From assembly GCA_030068145.1 (NCBI GenBank), contig JAPJBO010000492.1, forward strand, positions 103,811 to 167,810: DNA of 64,000 bases, read 5' to 3'. The notes under the pieces are model-generated. The model was not told where the DNA came from, searched no databases, and saw nothing but the letters and a program-made list of their open reading frames with translations. Position 1 is the first letter of the stretch, and the number at the start of each line of letters is the position of its first letter. Below are positions 45,301 to 51,941 of the stretch, piece after piece. Made by a program: the position numbers and the translations under genes. The stretch is from Diplonema papillatum (Eukaryota; Euglenozoa; Diplonemea; Diplonemida; Diplonemidae).

Positions 45301-47090
45301 GGGTCAAGGGACGTCTTCGGGTCGAGGTCCTTCAGGGCACGATCGAGCTCATCCTCGGATATAGGCCCGCAGCCAATGTCGTCGTCGGATGGGCGCTTTT
45401 TCGGGGCCCATCGGTGGGAGGGGACTGCGCTAGCGCCCCCACATACGGCCTCGAGGTGCCGTCCGAAGAGCTCGGCTTTGCCTTTGGCGTCGACACAGAA
45501 AGCCTTGCCGTTCCACAGCGGGGGAATGGATTGGTGCTGCCCTCCCCTGCCGTCTAGCATCCGCACCTGGCGGAAAAGGAGAGCTACACCAGTGCATCGG
45601 TTGATCCGGACGGCAATCTTATCCCAGTGGCTGGTCTTAGCCCGCGTGGCAGCCTCGCTGAATTGGGACAACTTTTCGAGATGTGCGCAGATCTTGTCCG
45701 GAGAGTCGGGTTCTGCCTGCAACTCAGCAAACGCGGTGGCTTTTTCGCGTTCCAGGATAGTGAGCTCCGGGGTCCACCAGGCTTTGTACGCGCGGCGACC
45801 CTGGGTGTGTTTAGGCACAAAATCGTGAATGGCCCGGCGGAAACAGGAAGCGATGCGTTTGGCGAACTGGGTGTTGGTCGCCGGTCTGTTGGCGAGAAGG
45901 GCTGCGCTCTCAGCCTCTAACCGGATCATCATCTCTTCCCAGTCTGCTCGTTTCCAGGAAAACCATTTGGGCCGAGGGGCGCGAGGCTGCCTGTACCCCC
46001 TCGGAACTTCGAAGGCGATCGGATAATGATCGGACTTCCATGAGTCTAGTCTCCTCCAGTTCAGGACGAGACCGGGAGTGCGGGAAGTGATGACTACATC
46101 GGGGGAAGAGTCCCGAATACCCGGCCTCGGCAGCATCGTGTGCACCGCGGGGTTGTTGCAAACCATCGCCGACACTTCGACAAGCCAGTCCTTCAAGTTG
46201 CGTCCGCCCGCGTTGATAGCCCCGTGGGACCAGTCCGGGTGGTGGGTGTTGAGGTCCCCGGCAATGATGACGGTGTCGTCCATTGGAAAGGGCTCCATGT
46301 CGAGGTTTGTGTGGGAGGATTTCGGCGGTGGGTGGTACACGTTGTAGACCTTCAGCGACGGGAGACCGATGCGGGAGATCTCGACTGCCACGCATTCTGT
46401 TGTTGTATTTTGCAACCAGGCGGGAACGGGGATCTCTTTCACGTGTAGGTTGGCCTTGACGAAAATTATGACACCTCCGCCTCTCACGCCGCCACCCCGA
46501 TCCCGCCTAAAGACCCTGTAGCCGTAGAGGACTGGTGGAGGTGACCGGCGCGTCAACCAGGTCTCCTGCAGGAGGATCACGTCCGGTTCGTGCGGGGTAT
46601 GGGCGGCTACGCCTCTGCTGATGTTTTCCTCGCCTTGTGACAGATTCTCACGAGCGAAGAAAGAGCCACAGTTGAACGAGACGAAGGATAACACCGTGAG
46701 CAAGCTCGCGCCGCCGAGGGGGGGTGTACTCGCCGGACGATTTCTATGCGAGGGGTCTTCCGCGGCCGGCGCTACGGCCGCGAAAATTGTCGCTGTTGCA
46801 GCTATTCCGGCGAGGTTTGTCGGCGCGATTCCTGTTTCCAGGTCGAGGGTCGCGGTCCTTGTGCGGGTTGGGCGTCGCTGGCCGCTCGGCTGGAGGGTCC
46901 CGACGGGCTTCGGCTGTGGATTGGGAGGAGCCCGACACCGAGCCCTGGGTCTGTTGAGGTGGTGACTGAGACACGACGCTATCCTGGCTGGGGACGACTG
47001 CCGGCTGGGGGGCTGGGTGGTGAGCCGTTTGTTGCATCTGGGTCTGCATGGCGCCGAAAATCTGCTGAACACTTGCAGCCAGGCCAGCAA
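42366..47090 (-). CDS. LINE A ORF2: APE endonuclease, reverse transcriptase, RNase H
   Basis: 1574 codons from the first ATG, overlapping ORF1 by 347 nt in another frame; the true start may lie further in. The endonuclease (about 136-363) has N140, E176 (LLQET), D279-N281 (GDLN), D331 (SPDVV) and D354-H355 (SDHYPI). The RT (about 580-850) has GYRPISLTS, LSFDLANAFDTVDH, GVPQGTVLGP and FADD at 831-834. RNase H (about 1180-1360) keeps D1186, E1272 (AEQVAL), D1301 (LSDSQ) and D1356 (HCGLEGNDAAD). A C-terminal CPVC...HLFVHC cluster (1478-1496) could bind zinc. The enzyme would nick DNA and prime reverse transcription of its own RNA in the nucleus. All catalytic residues are present, so it is probably active. 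Confidence 0.93.
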   Translation of the reverse strand: MLAWLQVFSRFSAPCRPRCNKRLTTQPPSRQSSPARIASCLSHHLNRPRARCRAPPNPQPKPVGTLQPSGQRRPTRTRTATLDLETGIAPTNLAGIAATATIFAAVAPAAEDPSHRNRPASTPPLGGASLLTVLSFVSFNCGSFFARENLSQGEENISRGVAAHTPHEPDVILLQETWLTRRSPPPVLYGYRVFRRDRGGGVRGGGVIIFVKANLHVKEIPVPAWLQNTTTECVAVEISRIGLPSLKVYNVYHPPPKSSHTNLDMEPFPMDDTVIIAGDLNTHHPDWSHGAINAGGRNLKDWLVEVSAMVCNNPAVHTMLPRPGIRDSSPDVVITSRTPGLVLNWRRLDSWKSDHYPIAFEVPRGYRQPRAPRPKWFSWKRADWEEMMIRLEAESAALLANRPATNTQFAKRIASCFRRAIHDFVPKHTQGRRAYKAWWTPELTILEREKATAFAELQAEPDSPDKICAHLEKLSQFSEAATRAKTSHWDKIAVRINRCTGVALLFRQVRMLDGRGGQHQSIPPLWNGKAFCVDAKGKAELFGRHLEAVCGGASAVPSHRWAPKKRPSDDDIGCGPISEDELDRALKDLDPKTSLDPDGICSEFLSRLDGGAKRLVLELLNISWDEGFVPDSWRDAHVIPAAKPGRDHSLPEGYRPISLTSVTSKLMEVIVKNRLVFLTENDSVTQVLPFCTRQGGFRRQRGTEEQLYSIVTTIDCAGPTFRRVCLLSFDLANAFDTVDHALLLDAMQSKGVPPKFLVWLESFLRNRKAAFKVDGATGEKFHLKHGVPQGTVLGPVLFLYHIDDLGTSLEALNKRIVADSECRSWINFSLFADDDGVVVSSPSHFQLEKYTQEVVDVVEEWTFKAKMHLSKLKTEGVLFRDPGAPEPYPVTTRFNATAVDVLVPDDYVIALKSRSTWKFLEPDEHSPWHQHHGKLIVSVDEKNGGDKDATKNRLVTIRVADALRWVDKTKLLGLVIDSELTFVPHMQRVVDKFSLKMNFLRHLSGKSFGCNSCTLRTLYLTYVLPTYTYALSVYGPYLLRSTSPLVTTLERLHRRAQVILLGCRKNTSDFSAQQESGILPLRAIANLRVAALRERMRLRSTLWQNDLAMNTTLRRSYDALCEKAGTVECKREAFVFNPFAPWTPSPKVTIVATLPGKKSDSAAEKRRIVESRLNRLEPPDCSAWIDGSVLDGAPPPQPPPSIADRWDERHRPWLKRYADKTAWGGAGLYFEFEPSITPSLRDVADLKTATGNRHTTSRSSPVGKHVHSYRAEQVALYSALVFLRQHLAPTSRPLHILVLSDSQSFLKTLSAGPHSQVEPLAIECWTILSEMEARGYDVTLHFVYGHCGLEGNDAADVLAKAAALGYRRAAGASSSDHPEPFPLTVAGAVCRYRTYLRLNSSEAGAKEAFERADGHGNLSPFARIVHGRPIPRRRHLTPRAEREVRQLRTGHHRLIMTLYATDWRSFSEAELQSHFLPCPVCGVRSTSPLLHLFVHCRDLITAPLRAAMRHDITRRIKKDPGGPIDSLWYYLFVHPEHALFYLQRAGALPPFQVLVESDNDEAPPNHEYGLVPIM

Positions 47091-49695
47091 TCGTCTGCTC
47101 GAGGTTGGTGATACGGGGGTCCGACGGCATCGGTTGAGGGTTCACAGTGGGTGCAGGTACAGGGGACGCGGATTGTGAACACGGGGGCGGGGCAGGCGGT
47201 ACTTCCTGTCCAACGGATCGACCGCCTTCCAGGGGGGTTTCGTTGATGTCTTCGTCGGGGGCGCCGGCCGCTTCGGCTGCCTTCCGCCACGCGTTCGCAG
47301 CACGATCCCCGTACATCAGGTCGAAGTATGCGCGAGGGCGTTTCACGAGGCTGTCGGAGAGGGGGTCAGGGTAGGCCGTGGTATCGGGAGCTTCCGGGGA
47401 ATGAGCGGCGGGCGGTTCACCTCCCTTCAGCTTTGCTTGTTCGAGCGGGGGGCGGGGGGTATGCCGGAAGCGCAGAGTGACCCCGTTCCTCACGTACGAA
47501 TCAACAGCCGGGTGTTTCTCGGACTTAACGACCCAGTCTGCCGTCAGGGCCCCCCGGCGCTTCTGGAACAGCGGGACGACAGGCCATCCTGCTGAAGACA
47601 ACTTCTGCGCGAGCGTGTCAGCGACAGTCCGAGACGGGACGCCCTCAACAAGAAAGTAACCGACCTCGACTTTGCCGTCAGGGAACATAAGCCCGATGAC
47701 CTTGTCCCCATCAGCCTTTGCGACCCTGATCCCGTAGTCGCCGCGGCACTGGACGATACCCCTCGAGCGATGTCCAAGCGTCTCGTGCCACTGGATAGCT
47801 TCCGAGAGGGATGCAGAGTCACCGAGCATGATCTCGGTGTACTCTTGCCGGGCTTCCTCAGACATGGCGAAATAAATGCCAGCAGCAAAAGTAGACGCCA
47901 GAACGCTGTCGAGGGACGATTTGGGGACACCGAACGAGACCTCGTACGTTTCGAGGTAGGCACCCTTCGTGAACAGCGGGCATTTTTTGGCGCCCCTGAA
48001 GCCGGTGGTGATGTTGCGGCAGACGCAGGCCCGAACGTACATCCGCATGGCGAGCGAGACGTTTTCCGTCAGGGCCCGGGTTGCCGTTTCGCGTTGGTCG
48101 TGGTCGTCGAGGTCCCTGAGCAGCACCGTCGCCTTCAGCTCCACTTCTTCCTCTTCCCAGCCGGTGACAAAGGGACGGGGTTGTTGAACGGAGTGCACAG
48201 AAGTCTTGGGCGGGTGCACAGGTCCGGCGTTGTCAGCCAAGACTGGGTCCGTGGTTCGCTGCCGGGTGTGTGGTGCGGATGTGGCGTTGCGGTCGAGGTA
48301 CGGTCTACGGTCTGCGCCACGTCGATTGTCAGCGTCGTGTCGAGGCAGTTGAGCGGGGCGAGGTTGATTACGTCGTCGGCTGCTGTCGCCATGTCCCCTG
48401 CTGTCCCCTCGGGAGGGAGACGAGTGGACCGCGCGAGGAACATAGTCGTCGGGTTCCCTGCGAGACTGCCTATACCCCCCGAGCAGACGAGGGCACACGC
48501 TGAGGCTCCCACCCAGACCGGCGGTGAACCCGTTCTCCCCAAGCGTCTTGTCCAGAGGGACTGGGCCGCCGCAGCCACGAATCACACGATCCGTCGGACC
48601 AGCGATGAGGCCGCGGGAGACAAGGACGTCGTCCAGTCGCTCATGGAGCGAGGCCGTCACGCAGTGGCGTCGGTTGTCGTTGCCGATCACCATGAAGGTG
48701 GCCGAAGGGGCGCTGGCGGGGCGCTTGGGGAGGGGGGTAGCGAAACACGTCAGTGTGGCGTGCATAGGGGCCGGTGCATCGAAGCCGTTGCGTCCAGGAG
48801 ACAAACCGCCCCAGTCCTGGGACCTCAGTCGGAGCCAGATGTTGGCGAGAAAGTACAGCGCGAGCAGCAGCCAAAACAAGCACCCGAAACTTCCAAGTCG
48901 GGTTGTCGTCTCGTTGAAAGGAGCAAGAAGGCGTGGGGACCGCAGCAGACGGCACAATGTTCCAACAAGCCGGCGGGAGAGAAGCGATGCCATCAGGAGA
49001 CCGGCGGGAAACAAACTATGCCCAGGGAAGAGCTTCTCGCGGACAGCCAGCTCGTACCAGACGTGGGACATAGCCAACCGGACCTTGTCGCGGATAGCCA
49101 GCTCGTACCAGACGTGGGACATAGCCAACCGGACCTTTGTCGCAGCACCAGTAGACAGTCGTTGTAAGGGTGGGCGTTCGCTGCGCGACCTAAACTTGGC
49201 CAGTAAACGGTCGTACTCCCGCTGTTGACGTCGCTGCTTTCGGGTGAGATGCCTCAGGACGTTGCGAGGAGGCTGAGGGAGCGGCGGCAGGTTGAGGGCT
49301 CGCGGTCTGACGATGGCGGGCCGGACCGGATCATCAGGGCGAGGAGGAACCGACGTGATGGTCGTTGGCCTCGTCAGCGGAACTTCGACGGGCTCGGTGT
49401 CGATGGACGCTGGCCTCGTCAGCGGAACTTCGACGGGCTCGGTGTCGTTTCCTGCGCGTTCCTGCGCACCGGCACACATAGACGGGCCGGCGCAACTGTC
49501 GAGCCTGCCAACGTCAGGCCTGGCGCTGGCGTGAGGGCTGGCGTCGTAGACGCCGCCGTCGGGTGGTGTTGTGCACAGCCACCAGCCGATTAAGGCTAAC
49601 GTCGTTATCGCCATGTGGGGGTTTGTTGTCTTTATTGTGTAAGTTTTTTTTGGAAGGATACCAATAAAGTACCACGGGCTCAATTTCAATTTCAA
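46744..49695 (-). CDS. LINE A ORF1: gag-like protein with ubiquitin-like domain
   Basis: 983 codons from the first ATG; the ATG 27 codons later (MAITTLALIGWW, 49614) is a better start, since the upstream part encodes spliced-leader-like DNA. Residues about 331-407 resemble ubiquitin in length and pattern (RVIRGCGGPVPLDKTLGENG, then SLSVCPRLLGG with a terminal GG). Before it lie a hydrophobic start, two tandem duplications (EPVEVPLTRP; VRLAMSHVWYELA) and a hydrophobic segment (269-289, CLFWLLLALYFLANIWL). After it come a conserved-looking alpha/beta region (510-745) and a Pro/Gln/Arg-rich basic tail suited to RNA binding. No CCHC knuckle was seen. Expected role: coating the element RNA. Confidence 0.75.
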   Translation of the reverse strand: MKLKLSPWYFIGILPKKTYTIKTTNPHMAITTLALIGWWLCTTPPDGGVYDASPHASARPDVGRLDSCAGPSMCAGAQERAGNDTEPVEVPLTRPASIDTEPVEVPLTRPTTITSVPPRPDDPVRPAIVRPRALNLPPLPQPPRNVLRHLTRKQRRQQREYDRLLAKFRSRSERPPLQRLSTGAATKVRLAMSHVWYELAIRDKVRLAMSHVWYELAVREKLFPGHSLFPAGLLMASLLSRRLVGTLCRLLRSPRLLAPFNETTTRLGSFGCLFWLLLALYFLANIWLRLRSQDWGGLSPGRNGFDAPAPMHATLTCFATPLPKRPASAPSATFMVIGNDNRRHCVTASLHERLDDVLVSRGLIAGPTDRVIRGCGGPVPLDKTLGENGFTAGLGGSLSVCPRLLGGYRQSRREPDDYVPRAVHSSPSRGDSRGHGDSSRRRNQPRPAQLPRHDADNRRGADRRPYLDRNATSAPHTRQRTTDPVLADNAGPVHPPKTSVHSVQQPRPFVTGWEEEEVELKATVLLRDLDDHDQRETATRALTENVSLAMRMYVRACVCRNITTGFRGAKKCPLFTKGAYLETYEVSFGVPKSSLDSVLASTFAAGIYFAMSEEARQEYTEIMLGDSASLSEAIQWHETLGHRSRGIVQCRGDYGIRVAKADGDKVIGLMFPDGKVEVGYFLVEGVPSRTVADTLAQKLSSAGWPVVPLFQKRRGALTADWVVKSEKHPAVDSYVRNGVTLRFRHTPRPPLEQAKLKGGEPPAAHSPEAPDTTAYPDPLSDSLVKRPRAYFDLMYGDRAANAWRKAAEAAGAPDEDINETPLEGGRSVGQEVPPAPPPCSQSASPVPAPTVNPQPMPSDPRITNLEQTIAGLAASVQQIFGAMQTQMQQTAHHPAPQPAVVPSQDSVVSQSPPQQTQGSVSGSSQSTAEARRDPPAERPATPNPHKDRDPRPGNRNRADKPRRNSCNSDNFRGRSAGRGRPLA

Positions 49696-49729
49696 AAATT
49701 TGGAAACCGCACCCGGGTTAGGCTTGGGG

Positions 49730-49766
49730 CAATAAAGTACAGAAACTGTAGCTTTTAAATCGTTGG
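49730..49766 (-). other. Diplonemid spliced-leader sequence at LINE A 5' end
   Basis: 37 nt on the minus strand, CCAACGATTTAAAAGCTACA then GTTTCTGTACTTTATTG. It equals positions 3-39 of the diplonemid spliced leader as I remember it. The next bases are CCCCAAGCC, not a GT donor, so this is not a normal SL RNA gene; it looks like a leader already joined to an mRNA. A shorter leader-like end plus donor-like bases, TACTTTATTGGTATCC, lies about 60 nt downstream, and AATTTTTG (Sm-site-like) lies between them. Confidence 0.85.
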
Positions 49767-49892
49767 CGAAAAACGGAAAAAGCCAGCTCCGAACTATTAT
49801 CTAGTTCAAAAACAATACACTTTTTAGTGTAGAGAAAAGTGGGGTTGGCTCGAATAGAGGCTATTCACATTGCATGTTCATAGGACCTCCAG
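49767..49892. other. Spacer between LINE A 5' end and satellite array
   Basis: AT-rich, no gene. It contains CACTTTTTAGTG, a short palindrome. If the leader marks the LINE 5' end, this is pre-insertion target DNA. Confidence 0.5.
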
Positions 49893-50262
49893 TCTCGAAC
49901 CACTGTTACATCAATGTAATGGGCCAAATCTGACGGAAAACCACTGTTACATCGATGTAATGGGCCGAATTTGACCGAAAACCACTGTTACATCAATGTA
50001 ATGGCCAAATCTGACCGAAAACCACTGTTACATCAATGTAATGGGCCAAATCTGACGGAAAAACACTGTAACATCAATGTAATGGCCCAAATTTGACGGA
50101 AAACCACTGTTACATCAATGTAATGGCCCAAATCTGACGGAAAACCACTGTTACATCGATGTAATGGGCAGAATCTGACGGAAAACCACTGTTACATCAA
50201 TGTAATGGGCCAAATTTGACGGAAAACCACTGTTACATCAATGTAGTGGGCCAAATCGGCTA
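49893..50262 (+). repeat. 41-bp satellite array 3
   Basis: Nine units, plus orientation, between LINE A and LINE B. Confidence 0.95.
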
Positions 50263-50308
50263 AAATGACCATCCGGATTTTTCGAAAAGTGGGCACGAAA
50301 ACCGAAAA

Positions 50309-50391
50309 AAGTCTACTTGCGGGGTTCGAACCCGGGACGTCAGAGCTTGGTACCCAGGGTACTACTGCATCAACCACAGGAGCTCTGGCAA
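50309..50391 (-). other. tRNA-like sequence at 3' end of LINE copy B
   Basis: Minus strand has an A-box-like GCTCCTGTGGTTGATGCAG and B-box-like CCCGGGTTCGAACCCCGC, followed by a T run and CGGTTTTCG, as after the copy A neighbour. Stems are incomplete, so it may be a pseudo-tRNA. The sequence differs from the one beside copy A. Confidence 0.5.
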
Positions 50392-50470
50392 AAAATGAAT
50401 GAATGAATGAAAAACAAGCACCGTCCATCCGCTGCTCAGAAGAGCCGCGTCTGGAACAGGTCAGGCGTTA

Positions 50471-51422
50471 CTAGCCTATTTGCGCCAAGAGACACGCGCA
50501 CGAGTGACAGGTCCACAGGTTAGGGGTTAGGAGGGAGTGGGGGGGGGGGGCGGATGATAAAATTGTGACGAATAAGAGTTTCGTTAGCTTGGCATGCCCT
50601 CGAGGACCGTCGTGGGTGTGTTTGGCCCTGACCGGAGTCTGGGCTGTTGACGGCTTTGTCGCTCGGGTTCTGCCTGCGCTACGACTTGCTCCGTGGTTTC
50701 GAGCGGCACTGCGCTTTGCTCGTCGTGCTTTTGCTCGTGCTGAACTCGTTGCCGTGTTGGCGTTCAATACGCGACGAACCTTTGCAACGACGCGCTGAGT
50801 GCCCTCACCGTGCTGTTCCAGCTGCGAGCTGGGGAAGGGACGAGGGGGGATAAGGGGGGATACTGGTTGTGTTGTGACGAAAAAGAGGTGTTTCGTTAGC
50901 TTGGCATGCCCTCGAGGACCGTCGTGGGTGTGTTTGGACCTGACCGGAGTCTGGGCTGTGGACGGCTTTGTCTCTCGGGTTCTGCCTGCGCTACGACTTG
51001 CTCCGTGGTTTCGAGCGGCACTGCGCTTTGCTCGTCGTGCTTTTGCTCGTGCTGAACTCGTTGCCGTGTTGGCGTTCAATACGCGACGAACCTTTGCAAC
51101 GACGCGCTGAGTGCCCTCACCGTGCTGTTCCAGCTGCGAGCTGGGGAAGGGACGAGGGGGGATAAGGGGGGATACTGGTTGTGTTGTGACGAAAAAGAGG
51201 TGTTTCGTTAGCTTGGCATGCCCTCGAGGACCGTCGTGGGTGTGTTTGGCCCTGACCGGAGTCTGGGCTGTGGACGGCTTTGTCTCTCGGGTTCTGCCTG
51301 CGCTACGACTTGCTCCGTGGTTTCGAGCGGCACTGCGCTTTGCTCGTCGTGCTTTTGCTCGTGCTGAACTCGTTGCCGTGTTGGCGTTCAATTCGCGACG
51401 AACCTTTGCAACGACGCGCTGA
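50471..51422 (-). repeat. 312-bp in-frame tandem repeat in LINE B 3' region (three units)
   Basis: Units start near 50571, 50875 and 51187; the last two are exactly 312 bp, that is 104 codons. On the minus strand a 306-codon frame (50471-51391) runs through all three, rich in Ala/Arg/Lys (ARAKARRAKRSAARNHGASR). In copy A the same frame is broken by stops. It could be a small basic third protein, but a structured 3' RNA whose period is a multiple of three is at least as likely. Confidence 0.75.
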
Positions 51423-51941
51423 GTGTCCTCACCGAGCTGTTCCGGCTGCGAGCTGGGGTAGGGACGAGGGGGGGGTTACCGATTGATGTTGTTTGTTGGG
51501 ACTCGTTGACGGAGGAGTCCGGGTGGGGATGGACAACAATAAAGTGCTGGCACCGACTACTCCCCTTTAGGGCCTTCCAGCCGGGTTCCGAGTGGTGCTT
51601 ACTGGAGCGCAGCAGACTGAACTGTACGATCTCGACAAGAGTCTTGTGAAATAAGACGAGTGCACGTTTGTACCAATTAAGAAAATAAGACGAGTGCACA
51701 TTTCGCTCAGCGGTTAGCCTGCGTCCTCTTCTGGCGATGCGTACGAAGCGCGCGCTGGACGCGGAGCCTCAGTCGGGCTGCGCGGGGCGGTGCGGCGTCG
51801 TCCGGCGTCGACGGCGACGTGCTGCGAACTGCGAGAGCACCGTGGCAGGTGACGGGTTCAGGATGGCCGGCGCGAGAGTACCCAGGCCCCGGCGATCCCC
51901 TGCCTCGGACTGCAGCCGCTGCGTGGACGGGTGACGTTGCC

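Larger units (their letters stand above)
41126..49766 (-). mobile_element. LINE copy A, apparently full length (ingi/I-like)
   Basis: Reading leftwards: spliced leader, a 5' leader of about 115 nt, ORF1, overlapping ORF2, a 3' region with 0.3-kb repeats, and a tail of CATT repeats (41126-41150). Endonuclease, RT and RNase H in one ORF is the layout of the ingi/I/R1 groups; ingi elements are known from trypanosomes. Both ORFs are intact. ORF2 is almost identical to copy B (constant offset of 9576 bases), so the family has moved recently. Confidence 0.88.

Noticed and set aside
43012-46965. Many plus-strand frames opposite LINE ORF2
   Set aside because: Shadows of the 1574-codon minus-strand gene, present at the same places in copies A and B.
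50309-50391. Functional tRNA gene
   Set aside because: A- and B-box-like motifs are present, but acceptor and anticodon stems do not close; kept only as tRNA-like.
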